This document shows positions 8,182 to 16,190 of a stretch of DNA of 54,025 nt, in pieces. The DNA is taken from assembly GCA_036397975.1 (NCBI GenBank), contig DASWHW010000214.1, forward strand, positions 1-54,025, written 5' to 3'. This DNA is from SZUA-287 sp036397975. Lineage in GTDB: Bacteria > Bacteroidota > Ignavibacteria > UBA10030 > UBA6906. The notes under the pieces were generated by a model. That model did not search any database, was not told where the DNA came from, and saw nothing but the letters and a program-made list of their open reading frames with translations. Position 1 is the stretch's first letter. The number at the start of each line of letters is the position of its first letter. A program made the translations under genes and the position numbers.

Positions 8182-10296
8182 TTAGCGTGTTGGAGCAAAT
8201 CGAAATCCATCGAAAAAATTCCTGCGTGAATACCGATCGAGAAACGTCGCCGCATCGATCTTCACTTCGTTATCCTCCCTGTATGCGGAAAGTTTTGACG
8301 GAGTCATAACCACGAGCATGTGCTCGCCGCGCTTGATCGCTTCACTCCCTTTCCAGCCATCGCCATTCCGCATCAAGCAGAGGAAATCCAGCGTCAATGA
8401 AATGTCAGGAGAATAAACGGAAAGCCGAAAAGCCTGCGCTCCGTCTGCATAAGAGATATGCAAAGGATGACTGCCGACATAGACTGTGAAATCAACGTTG
8501 GAGAGGGACCCCGGAAGGACAGGTGTCAGGGATACAATCGGGATGGACGCATCGACTGTTACGCCTAAATAGGTCTCGTACATCGCAGATGAATATGAGG
8601 TAATGGAGGGAAGGTACACCGAAGCGCTTTTAGATTGACCGGATGGCGACTCGACCTTCGGGAGACCACCAACAACGCCCTCAGTAAGGATGGACTGCGT
8701 CAAGCCCTCGGTGATCTTGAAAGCAATATCCTCCCGGTCGAATCTTGTCAGTGCCTGAATGATATCGCGTGAAAGGGCCGGCCACACGGCTCCATCGAAG
8801 AGCGAAGCATCGGGCAACGGTGGGGATAACGTTGCAACGCCCTTGAGTGTCACAAGGTGTTCCATCACATCCTCCACTATTTCTTTTCGACTCATTTCGC
8901 TCCGCAAAATGTCGAATGAGGATAATACGTTGGGCCGTGACTCATATACCGGGGTTCCGTTCGGAAGAATATGATCGTACATTCGGTGATTGAGAGTATC
9001 CATGAATGTCTCGTTAATGCTGTTCATTGTTTGTTCTGCACCGCCACCCCATACGGCAGCTTGCAAACTGTCATACAGATAGGAGGCAAACAATGCACCG
9101 ATGTACTGATGGAAATACCAATTACTCTGGACCTCAATTGCCCTGTTGCCTCTTCGGGGACCTTCGTTCATAGTGTGCATCCATGTTTCTTTGGCCCCAT
9201 GTGTCAGCAGTCCCAACGAGTCGACCCAATTCTTCAACGGTCCCTCAATACTCCGCTGAATGAAAGGAAAGATGGAACGGGCGAGGGCGGTATCGTTGGA
9301 AGCAGCTATGTAGTGGTACATCTGCCGGACAAACAGAGACGTGGCGTCTGCACTCTCGTATGCAGTTTGTTTGCCGCTGATCCGAGAGGGAATTCTCCCC
9401 GATGTAGGACTGTGTGCTCGAACATCCTGGTACGAGGCAATGCTCGTGATTAAGTTGTGGAGTTCCGGCGGGTTTCCCAAGGAAAGGTTAAGGGACGACA
9501 ACGATTCTACAAGGGAACGAACATCAGTTCCCTGGGTTTGGGGGACTTCCGTCATCAAGGAAATATCTGACCCGGCAGTGAGCATTCCATCCGCCATCAA
9601 CTGCGCCCACCGCATTGCCTTGGTTAGGTTTTCATCATCTGCAGCAAAGTACACCCCATTCAATAGACTGTCACAGTGATCTTTGGTTCTCTGACGATAC
9701 TCTTCCAGAGAAGGAAAAAACATATCGGCATCGACTCGTTGTATAGTATCAAACACGAGCATAAAGGTGGCAACTCTTGCTCGCACCGGAGCATTGTGTG
9801 AAGAGTTCTTAAGATTCGGACTTGAAGCAATCGAAATAGTGTTTTTCGATTCAGCCGTCTGAGAGCAGGCGAGATCCGCAATCGATGCTGTGCGAACTTC
9901 CACTCCGATCGCGTGCGTCGTAGGGGAAGAAACGAAGAGGTTGTATACGATAACGGTATCAGCATCACGTACATAGAAGACCTTGTGAGGAAAAACAGTA
10001 ACGTGAAAGTTCTCCCAAAGAACTTCATTACCATCAATAGAAACACGGACTGATCTGCAAATGGCCTGGGAGCCGACGAACCATGCGAACCCAAGTCCTG
10101 CCGATGCCTCTTCCCGTCCGGTGCGCAGAAGGTATCCTCCACGCTTATCCGAAAACATGAATCCGCGGTTGGGAGATTGTAGAGAGACGCCCAAGTCATC
10201 GACACTCACACGAGCCCGCCGGGAAATTTCTGGCCCCTGACTCGACTGACATCCAAACAAAAGAACGACAAGAACAATTGTAAAGAGAATTCTCAT
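8182..10296 (-). CDS. lipoprotein related to amylo-alpha-1,6-glucosidase (six-hairpin glycosidase-like)
   Basis: A 704-residue protein with a lipoprotein signal peptide (LLFGC, Cys16). The middle resembles the glycogen-debranching C-terminal (alpha/alpha)6 barrel: GRIPSRI at 300-306, ESADATSLF at 314-322, ETWMH at 370-374, PRRGNRAIEVQSNWY around 380-394. In debranching enzymes the third motif reads TWMD and its Asp is catalytic; here the position is His if the alignment is right. The C-terminus looks beta-rich. It is probably anchored to the outer or inner membrane facing the periplasm. A role in oligosaccharide handling is inferred from fold similarity only; it may be an altered or non-catalytic relative. 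Confidence 0.65.
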   Translation of the reverse strand: MRILFTIVLVVLLFGCQSSQGPEISRRARVSVDDLGVSLQSPNRGFMFSDKRGGYLLRTGREEASAGLGFAWFVGSQAICRSVRVSIDGNEVLWENFHVTVFPHKVFYVRDADTVIVYNLFVSSPTTHAIGVEVRTASIADLACSQTAESKNTISIASSPNLKNSSHNAPVRARVATFMLVFDTIQRVDADMFFPSLEEYRQRTKDHCDSLLNGVYFAADDENLTKAMRWAQLMADGMLTAGSDISLMTEVPQTQGTDVRSLVESLSSLNLSLGNPPELHNLITSIASYQDVRAHSPTSGRIPSRISGKQTAYESADATSLFVRQMYHYIAASNDTALARSIFPFIQRSIEGPLKNWVDSLGLLTHGAKETWMHTMNEGPRRGNRAIEVQSNWYFHQYIGALFASYLYDSLQAAVWGGGAEQTMNSINETFMDTLNHRMYDHILPNGTPVYESRPNVLSSFDILRSEMSRKEIVEDVMEHLVTLKGVATLSPPLPDASLFDGAVWPALSRDIIQALTRFDREDIAFKITEGLTQSILTEGVVGGLPKVESPSGQSKSASVYLPSITSYSSAMYETYLGVTVDASIPIVSLTPVLPGSLSNVDFTVYVGSHPLHISYADGAQAFRLSVYSPDISLTLDFLCLMRNGDGWKGSEAIKRGEHMLVVMTPSKLSAYREDNEVKIDAATFLDRYSRRNFFDGFRFAPTR

Positions 10297-10434
10297 CGAC
10301 CGCGCCTTCGAAAAGTTGATAAACGAATTGCGAGAAAATAGGGAAATACATCATGAGATCAAACAATCGCGCTGCACAGTGAAGAGGATCCGATGGCATC
10401 GTCCATTCGTTTTTGGTATCTTATTTTATATCAG

Positions 10435-10440
10435 AAAGGA
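10435..10440 (+). promoter_or_regulatory. Shine-Dalgarno deciding the suhB start
   Basis: AAAGGA lies 6 nt before ATG 10447. It favours this start over the in-frame ATG at 10393, whose extra 18 residues (hydrophobic, aromatic-rich) do not look like the family's N-terminus. Confidence 0.55.
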
Positions 10441-10446
10441 TCATTG

Positions 10447-11223
10447 ATGATACACGTTGCTATTGAGGCTGCAAAAGAGGCTGGCAGGTTCCTGAAATAC
10501 AATACAGGGAAGGTGAAGAACATCGAGATAAAAAAGGGCGAGGAACGAAATCTCGTCTCTGACCTAGACAAAGCATCCGAGGCAAAAATCATCGAGCACA
10601 TTCGCCGGCACTACCCGAACCATGCAATTCTTGCAGAGGAAAGCGGGGCAACGGACACAGTCGCCGAATACAAATGGGTCATTGATCCTTTGGACGGTAC
10701 GACGAATTATCTCCATGGCGTTCCCATCTACTGTGTGACAATCGCTCTTGAGCACAAAGGAGAACTTGTTGCGGGAGTGATTTATGATCCAAGCCTGGAT
10801 GAGTTGTTCACTGTGGAGAGGGGAAGCGGCGCTTATTTGAATGGGAAAAAAATCTCCGTTTCATCTTCCTCCACCCTGATTGCCAGCCTGCTTGTTACGG
10901 GTTTCCCGTACGATATCAGCGTGAATCCCGATCACGCTATCGATCACTTTGTACATTTCCTGACGAAGGGAGGGGGGATACGAAGGCTTGGGTCGGCCGC
11001 TCTGGACCTTGCGTATATTGCATCAGGGAGGTTCGACGGATTCTGGGAAGTGAATTTAAACCCATGGGATATGGCAGCAGGTGTGTTGCTTGTCGAGGAA
11101 GCAGGAGGAAAGGTGACGAATTTTCTAGGGAACCCAACCAACATCTATACGAAGCAGGTCCTTGCGACAAACGGCAAGATTCACGACCAGATGGTCTCAG
11201 TTCTCAGTCAACCTCCCTCGTGA
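10447..11223 (+). CDS. suhB: inositol monophosphatase family protein
   Basis: A 258-residue Mg-dependent phosphatase of the IMPase/SuhB family, which dephosphorylates inositol phosphates or related sugar phosphates. The metal-binding motifs are all present: ILAEESGA, then WVIDPLDGTTNY with the paired Asp residues, and near the end the family signature NPWDMAAGVLLVEEAGG. The start chosen gives the canonical N-terminus (IEAAKEAGRFL). It converges tail-to-tail with the 62-residue micro-protein gene, stops 2 bp apart. SuhB in Escherichia also acts in rRNA transcription; whether that applies here cannot be told from sequence. Confidence 0.93.
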   Translation: MIHVAIEAAKEAGRFLKYNTGKVKNIEIKKGEERNLVSDLDKASEAKIIEHIRRHYPNHAILAEESGATDTVAEYKWVIDPLDGTTNYLHGVPIYCVTIALEHKGELVAGVIYDPSLDELFTVERGSGAYLNGKKISVSSSSTLIASLLVTGFPYDISVNPDHAIDHFVHFLTKGGGIRRLGSAALDLAYIASGRFDGFWEVNLNPWDMAAGVLLVEEAGGKVTNFLGNPTNIYTKQVLATNGKIHDQMVSVLSQPPS

Positions 11224-11225
11224 GA

Positions 11226-11414
11226 TCATTCCCGTAAAGAAGATTCTGGTTCAAGTTTTTCCAGAATTTGTTTTAGAATCTCTTCCTTCGCCTTCAGCCG
11301 AAGTTTATCTTCCGCGTCGCTCGTTTCGAGAATAGACCGGCGCAACGTCAGAAGGTGCTCACGAAGTGCATCAGCAAGGGCATCACGTTCTTCGGGGTTC
11401 AGTCCATCATTCAT
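11226..11414 (-). CDS. small helical protein, paralogue of the upstream 65-aa protein
   Basis: A 62-residue, highly charged protein that reads as two amphipathic helices, the second rich in Lys/Glu (likely coiled coil). It aligns without any gap to the 65-residue product encoded just upstream on the same strand: 21 of the first 55 positions are identical, including LN at 5-6, RR at 25-26, DK at 36-37, EE at 44-45 and KLE at 53-55. No domain is recognised. The gapless similarity to a neighbour, conserved at the protein level, is the main evidence that it is a real gene. Its start has no clear Shine-Dalgarno, so it may depend on read-through from the upstream copy. Confidence 0.62.
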   Translation of the reverse strand: MNDGLNPEERDALADALREHLLTLRRSILETSDAEDKLRLKAKEEILKQILEKLEPESSLRE

Positions 11415-11485
11415 GAGGAAGAGCGTCTAAGAAAGAAAAAGCGGTCCGTTGTGAACCGCGAGGAAGAAACAACAAATGAAAAATG

Positions 11486-11683
11486 CTACCCTGCCGCTGG
11501 AGCGACAATTCTCTCTTTCTCCAGCTTCCCTATGAGGCGACGAAGCGTTTCTTCAGTCTGTCTGAATCCCTGCTTATCATCATAATCCTCGGCATCAAGC
11601 AACTCCCGCCTGACGTTATCAAGACGCTCGTGGAGAACATCAATCAGCGTCTCCATTTCTAAAGCATTAAGGGTTTGGATCAT
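11486..11683 (-). CDS. small helical protein, paralogue of the downstream 62-aa protein
   Basis: A 65-residue charged, helix-forming protein, first of a tandem pair on the minus strand. A good Shine-Dalgarno (GAGGAG) precedes the ATG at 11683. Residues 1-55 match the downstream paralogue gaplessly at about 38% identity; only the tail differs (ending VAPAAG). No membrane segment, Cys or His cluster is present. Possible roles include a dimeric coiled-coil adaptor, but nothing specific can be assigned. A 171 bp spacer separates it from the ferredoxin gene upstream, so the pair may have its own promoter. Confidence 0.66.
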   Translation of the reverse strand: MIQTLNALEMETLIDVLHERLDNVRRELLDAEDYDDKQGFRQTEETLRRLIGKLEKERIVAPAAG

Positions 11684-11854
11684 TACCGCTTCTCCTCGAA
11701 AGTATTCCTACGCCCACAAGAATGTACGCGCAAGGTCCACGAATGTCAAGCACCCTTTTTGATCATTATTCAGTCACCTGTAGTGTGGCAAGGGACACCA
11801 CATTTCTATGAAAGTGACATGAACTTGTGATGTTTCTTTCGAACCCAAAAGGAA

Positions 11855-12292
11855 TCAATACATTTTGATCATATCGAAAAACATCACTGCAAACATGAAA
11901 AGAAAGGCAAGAAGAAAGAAAGTGGCAATACCGGTTGCGGTGAGTCGATGTTTCGTTTCCGGCCAGTCGATCGGAAGTGACGGATGAGTTTTGACGGTCA
12001 TGTCATTCATAATCATTGTTTGACATGCAAGCCGTGAGTCTTTTTCAAACTTATGCGCAATCGCAAAATTTCCACGTAATGTCGCCTCCTCATCCTGGCC
12101 TCGTTGCGAAGAGCCCCGATTTCCAACTATCTCCACGAAACATGTTCCACAAAGATTATGGCCGCGACAATTGAGCGCTCTGTCAATTGGCTTATACGGC
12201 GGGATGCCAACCTTCAGCATGAATTCGCGTAGGTTCGCCCCTTGTTCGCTTTCGAACGTCTTATGTTCATTGTGAAATGTAACGACCGGCAT
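11855..12292 (-). CDS. 2Fe-2S ferredoxin with C-terminal membrane anchor
   Basis: A 145-residue protein with an N-terminal plant/adrenodoxin-type ferredoxin fold. The cluster ligands are Cys42, Cys48, Cys51 and Cys90 (C-x5-C-x2-C-x38-C), the normal layout for a 2Fe-2S site. A linker of about 20 residues follows, then one hydrophobic helix at about 115-140 ending in a short charged tail. Ferredoxins of this fold are usually soluble; a C-terminal anchor would keep the cluster at the cytoplasmic face of the membrane. No partner reductase or oxygenase is adjacent; the upstream gene is deoA, 83 bp away. Electron-transfer partner unknown. Confidence 0.85.
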   Translation of the reverse strand: MPVVTFHNEHKTFESEQGANLREFMLKVGIPPYKPIDRALNCRGHNLCGTCFVEIVGNRGSSQRGQDEEATLRGNFAIAHKFEKDSRLACQTMIMNDMTVKTHPSLPIDWPETKHRLTATGIATFFLLAFLFMFAVMFFDMIKMY

Positions 12293-12375
12293 TGAAATAT
12301 CCTTTGTTCAAATCAGCGGATGTGCTCGTGGAAAGCATTCGACCAGAAATAATAAGATTGTTTTTTTGTCTAATG

Positions 12376-13719
12376 TCAATATAGAGCGGGTGAGGACCAG
12401 GAATGCTGCCCTTTGTCATCAATGTATTTGTAAATCGCCGGGAGAAGTGCAGGTGCATTTGCTTTAACGGAAACGCAGGCGAGAAATCTTTTTGCGGCGT
12501 TCTGGACAACTTCATTCTTGTCGGTGGAGAGTGTCGCAATCGACTCACCTTTTGTTACAGCATCACCCACCTTCTTTCGCAGCTGGATTCCCGCTTTTGG
12601 ATCGATGACATCATCAACTTTGAGCCGGCCTGCACCCAATTCTGTTGCAAGCACCCCAATCCCGAATGTATCAAATTCTGCCACATATCCATCGAGAGGA
12701 CTTGTAACATCGATGTAATGAGCCGGTTCAGGATAGCGTTCGAGGTTTTCAAGAAGCTGAGTATCGCCTCCCTGACGGGCCACGAGTTGAAGAAAACGCT
12801 CATATGCCTTGCCAGACCATATCGCATCCTGACAGAGTTTCATCCCTTGCTGAATCGATTCAGCTCTGCCGCCCAGCCAGACCATTGCCCCTCCAAGGAC
12901 GTACGTTACTTCCATCAGATCCGGGATGCGTTTGCCCTTAAGACATTCAACGGATTCAACAACCTCCAGCCAGTTCCCGATTTTTGTGCCGAGGGGCTGA
13001 TTCATGTCAGTGATAAATCCGACAGTCTTCTTTCCCATCTGGTTTCCGAGTTCAACGAGTGTTGTGCCAAGCGCCAGTGAATTTTCCTGGCTCCGCATGA
13101 ATGCTCCGTTGCCAGTTTTGATGTCCAGTACAAGTGCATCGATTCCTTCAGCAAGCTTCTTGCTCATGATACTTCCAGCGATCAGCGGAATGGATTCGAC
13201 TGTTGCCGTCACGTCTCGGAGAGCGTACATTTTTCTATCGGCAGGAGCAATTTGTTCCGTCTGCCCGATGAGAACAACGCTAAGTTCGCGAACGATCTTT
13301 TTATACTCATCGATGGAGAGGTTCGTGCGAAACCCGGGAATCGACTCCAACTTATCCAAAGTTCCGCCCGTATGACCGAGCCCCCTTCCGGAAATCATCG
13401 GTACGCGGACGCCGCAGGCAGCTACCATGGGAGCAAGAATCAACGATACTTTATCACCAACCCCTCCCGTCGAATGTTTGTCCACCTTCACACCCGAAAG
13501 AGACGAAAGATCGATCACCTGGCCGGAATTCAACATTACCTCGGTAAAGGTCCGGGTTTCCTCTGTGCTCATGCCCTTAAAAAATACGGCCATCAGGAAG
13601 GCAGTCATCTGGTAGTCAGGTAATGATCCTTTCACATATCCGCCGATAAACTCCTCGAGCTCGGAGCGTGAGAGATTCTCTCCATTTCTTTTTCGTCGTA
13701 TAAGCTCAACAGGATTCAT
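12376..13719 (-). CDS. deoA: thymidine / pyrimidine-nucleoside phosphorylase
   Basis: A 447-residue glycosyltransferase of nucleoside salvage: it splits thymidine, deoxyuridine or uridine with phosphate to base plus (deoxy)ribose-1-phosphate. It carries the family signature around SGRGLGHTGGTLDKLES, the phosphate-binding KHSTGGVGDK, and a C-terminal domain with the lipoyl-like hammerhead fold. The sequence cannot separate thymidine phosphorylase (deoA) from the broader pyrimidine-nucleoside phosphorylase (pdp). Its ATG overlaps the TGA of the upstream HAD phosphatase gene by 4 bp (ATGA), indicating coupled translation; that phosphatase could act on the sugar phosphates or nucleotides around this reaction. 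Confidence 0.95.
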   Translation of the reverse strand: MNPVELIRRKRNGENLSRSELEEFIGGYVKGSLPDYQMTAFLMAVFFKGMSTEETRTFTEVMLNSGQVIDLSSLSGVKVDKHSTGGVGDKVSLILAPMVAACGVRVPMISGRGLGHTGGTLDKLESIPGFRTNLSIDEYKKIVRELSVVLIGQTEQIAPADRKMYALRDVTATVESIPLIAGSIMSKKLAEGIDALVLDIKTGNGAFMRSQENSLALGTTLVELGNQMGKKTVGFITDMNQPLGTKIGNWLEVVESVECLKGKRIPDLMEVTYVLGGAMVWLGGRAESIQQGMKLCQDAIWSGKAYERFLQLVARQGGDTQLLENLERYPEPAHYIDVTSPLDGYVAEFDTFGIGVLATELGAGRLKVDDVIDPKAGIQLRKKVGDAVTKGESIATLSTDKNEVVQNAAKRFLACVSVKANAPALLPAIYKYIDDKGQHSWSSPALY

Positions 13720-14372
13720 TGCGGAAGCACGATCGCTAAGAGCTCAGGGAACGAGTCTATCATGTAACGAGGGCGAAGGTTGGCAAGAGCCGGGCGCGCA
13801 AACGCGCCATAGGTAACTGCGCATGCATCAATTCCGGCGTTATGAGCGGCAAGCACATCTTTATCCGTGTCTCCCACTATTAGGGTGTCTTCACGCCCCC
13901 AGTGTAGATCCCGGAGAATACATTCTATAATTGTTGGATCGGGTTTGAACGGGATATTATCGGATCCCTGAAGTTGATCAAAAAGATGCGTGATGCCGAA
14001 GTAGTCGGTTCCCCGTTGAATACCATCCCCCTTTTTTGTTGAGGCGATGGCCAGGCGGATGCCGCTCTCATGGAGAACCTCGAGGGTTTTTTGAACACCG
14101 GGAAATAATGTTGTTGTTCGTAAAGCCCTGCTTGGGTAGTACTCGGAATAGAGAGCAGAGGCCTCTTCGATTCGATGGTGAAGCGATGAGGGGAGGAGAA
14201 CGCGAAACGTTTCATCCAAGGGTTTGCCGATGTGAGGAAAGATCTCTTCCGTAGAAATGTCGCTCACGCCAAGGTGGGCGAGAGCCCAGAGTTGCGCGTC
14301 TGCAATGTCCCGCTTCGAGTCGGTGATCGTTCCGTCAAAGTCAAATATAATATTCGCGTATGGCACTAACAC
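13716..14372 (-). CDS. HAD-family phosphatase (phosphoglycolate phosphatase-like)
   Basis: A 218-residue HAD hydrolase of the Gph/PGP type: motif I FDFDGTITDS near the N-terminus, motif II IASTKK, the motif III Lys region, and motif IV VGDTDKDVLAAHNAG. The helical cap between motifs I and II has the size of the C1 cap in phosphoglycolate and nucleotide phosphatases. The start is GTG (14372), overlapping the end of the small Cys-rich gene upstream, with AAGG a few bases before; a second in-frame GTG two codons on is also possible. It overlaps deoA by 4 bp. The substrate is not determined; the context suggests nucleotide or sugar-phosphate clean-up. Confidence 0.88.
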   Translation of the reverse strand: MLVPYANIIFDFDGTITDSKRDIADAQLWALAHLGVSDISTEEIFPHIGKPLDETFRVLLPSSLHHRIEEASALYSEYYPSRALRTTTLFPGVQKTLEVLHESGIRLAIASTKKGDGIQRGTDYFGITHLFDQLQGSDNIPFKPDPTIIECILRDLHWGREDTLIVGDTDKDVLAAHNAGIDACAVTYGAFARPALANLRPRYMIDSFPELLAIVLPQ

Positions 14373-14539
14373 TCGACCTTAATCGTAAATCGTCGCTTAC
14401 AGGTATTACATTCAAGTTCAAAAGTCGCCCAGTTGTTGCGTTCGTAATATGAAATCTCGGCCAGTTCCCCTTCACACGATTCCACTATGCATGACTTGAG
14501 ATCGAGTCGGTAAGTGCGTTGACGATGTGGAGAGGTCAT
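14366..14539 (-). CDS. 57-aa Cys-rich (zinc-ribbon-like) protein
   Basis: A short reading frame read directly from the sequence. It encodes 57 residues with Cys at 17, 22, 44, 47 and 57, including C-x4-C and C-x2-C (LECNTCKRRF), the pattern of a small zinc ribbon. Its ATG overlaps the NUDIX gene's TGA by 4 bp (ATGA), and its own TAG lies inside the start of the HAD gene, so it fits exactly into the overlapping gene chain. Without it there would be a 163 bp hole in an operon whose other junctions all overlap. The central aromatic stretch YYERNNWATFELEC looks like a beta strand pair before the CxxC. Function unknown; metal binding is inference. Confidence 0.72.
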   Translation of the reverse strand: MTSPHRQRTYRLDLKSCIVESCEGELAEISYYERNNWATFELECNTCKRRFTIKVEC

Positions 14540-15093
14540 GACGCGCTCCGTGATTTATGAAGATGTTGTTCCGCGATGGTCAGGCCGATGATAGTCTTCG
14601 CATCCTTTATTTCCCCCTTGTCGATCATGGCTAACGCCGTTTCCATCGGAAATAGGTGGACCGTCATTGAACTTTCACCCTCTTCGCGTGCGTGGCCTTG
14701 TGATGAGGTCGAAAGACCCGTTCCGAGGAATAGATGAATGATTTCATCGCAAAAACCCGGAGTTGTATAAATTGATAGAAGTTTTTCGAGTTGCGCGGCG
14801 ACAAGACCTGTTTCCTCTCGAAGCTCTCGCGCTGCAGCTGCAGACGGATCCTCTCCCGGAATGAGTTTCCCCGCGGGGAGTTCCAGGAGACGATTGGCAA
14901 ACGGATACCGTAGTTGCTGAATCAGAACCACTTCGTTCTGGTCGGTGATTGGGACAACCGCTGCGCCCCCCGGATGATGCGCTATCTCCCGAATTCCTCT
15001 TGTGCCGGAAGGATACTCGACTTCATCCACGATCAAGTCAAACACCTTTCCACGGTACAGGGTGGCCCGAGACGCTCGCTTCAATTCCATCAT
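14536..15093 (-). CDS. NUDIX hydrolase, ADP-ribose pyrophosphatase-like
   Basis: A 185-residue NUDIX enzyme. The NUDIX box runs from GKLIPGEDPSAAAARELREE onward, with the REUxEE glutamates that bind Mg. The preceding LLELPAG and upstream VVLIQQLRYPF are typical of the ADP-ribose pyrophosphatase (NudF/YffH-like) group, which hydrolyses ADP-ribose or ADP-sugars to AMP and sugar phosphate. The gene overlaps the upstream mscS and the downstream 57-residue gene by 4 bp each (both ATGA). Exact substrate unknown; a housecleaning or NAD-turnover role is the family norm. Confidence 0.92.
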   Translation of the reverse strand: MMELKRASRATLYRGKVFDLIVDEVEYPSGTRGIREIAHHPGGAAVVPITDQNEVVLIQQLRYPFANRLLELPAGKLIPGEDPSAAAARELREETGLVAAQLEKLLSIYTTPGFCDEIIHLFLGTGLSTSSQGHAREEGESSMTVHLFPMETALAMIDKGEIKDAKTIIGLTIAEQHLHKSRSAS

Positions 15094-16172
15094 GAGGGAG
15101 ACTTCATATGAACAACACGTTGTGGGAACGGTATCTCGATACCCTCTTTCTCAAAGGCATGATACGCCTGCTCTCGCAACAGGTTCTCTGCAGCGTACCT
15201 TTTGGTGAAGTCTGCCGCTCGCGCAACGAGCGTAAACTCGATTGCTGAGTCTGCCATTGCCGTAAAGTGTACTTCCGGCGCAGGGTCTTTGAGGATGTCG
15301 GGATGTTTTCCCGCCAACCCGATAAGGATATTGCGCACCTTGGCCGGGTCTGACCCATATGCCACTCCAACAACAACTTTTGCGCGCATTTGATTATGCG
15401 GGTATGCAAGATTGATGATGCGCCCTTTGATTAGAGTAGCGTTCGGAACGAGAACGAGATTCTGGTCAAAGTTCAGGACTTTTGTTGAGCGAAGGCCAAT
15501 TTCATAGACATCGCCCGTGTCTCCCGACTCAAGAACGACGCGGTCGCCGACACGGAAAGGTTTATCCACGAGAATGACGAAACCAGCAATCATGTTCGCG
15601 AGTGTCTCTTGTGCTGCCAGCGCAATAGCAAGAGATCCGACGCCGAGTGAAAGAAGAAGACTTCCAATATTGACTCCAAAGTGATCCAACACGATCACCA
15701 GGCCGACCATCATTGCAACCAAGGTTACGACCGACTTCGTGATCGGTCGAAGAGTAAGCTTGAGTGTATCGTTCGGATCTTCGGCAATGTCGTCGAGGTA
15801 CCATTCTATACTTGCACGGATGATACCGATGATAACGCGGATGACAAGATACACGAGAATGACATACAGGATCGACCCCGCATAATCGAGTACCTGATCG
15901 GCAGTGATGTCAGCGTCGGTCAGACCCTTTCGCACTTCTCGAACGGCAATGTGTAGTCCGATAACAGACACGAGCGGCTTGACAGAGCCAAGGATCACAT
16001 CCAGAATTTTATCATCCAGTTCCGTTTTCGTCCGCTGAGAAATCCGCTTCCCAACAAACCGGATCACGGCCTTCACTGCATGTGAAAAGAAATAGAAGAC
16101 GACAGCGATAAGGACGGCAATGATCAGATGATAGATTTGCGGCGTTCCGGTGAACTCTCTTAACCACTCCAT
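15090..16172 (-). CDS. MscS family mechanosensitive ion channel
   Basis: A 360-residue inner-membrane channel. The N-terminus has three to four membrane segments (about 15-37, 90-120, 145-185). The pore-lining TM3 contains the Gly/Ala-rich stretch LSLGVGSLAIALAAQETLAN, followed by the family-typical FVILVDKPFRVGDRV at the beta domain. The C-terminal part matches the MscS cytoplasmic cage. Members release solutes on hypo-osmotic shock. A strong Shine-Dalgarno (GGAAGGAG) precedes the ATG. It sits 18 bp after pyrE and overlaps the NUDIX gene by 4 bp, so it is expressed as part of a mixed operon. Confidence 0.95.
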   Translation of the reverse strand: MEWLREFTGTPQIYHLIIAVLIAVVFYFFSHAVKAVIRFVGKRISQRTKTELDDKILDVILGSVKPLVSVIGLHIAVREVRKGLTDADITADQVLDYAGSILYVILVYLVIRVIIGIIRASIEWYLDDIAEDPNDTLKLTLRPITKSVVTLVAMMVGLVIVLDHFGVNIGSLLLSLGVGSLAIALAAQETLANMIAGFVILVDKPFRVGDRVVLESGDTGDVYEIGLRSTKVLNFDQNLVLVPNATLIKGRIINLAYPHNQMRAKVVVGVAYGSDPAKVRNILIGLAGKHPDILKDPAPEVHFTAMADSAIEFTLVARAADFTKRYAAENLLREQAYHAFEKEGIEIPFPQRVVHMKSPS

Positions 16173-16190
16173 GGTTCTTTTTCTCCTTCC

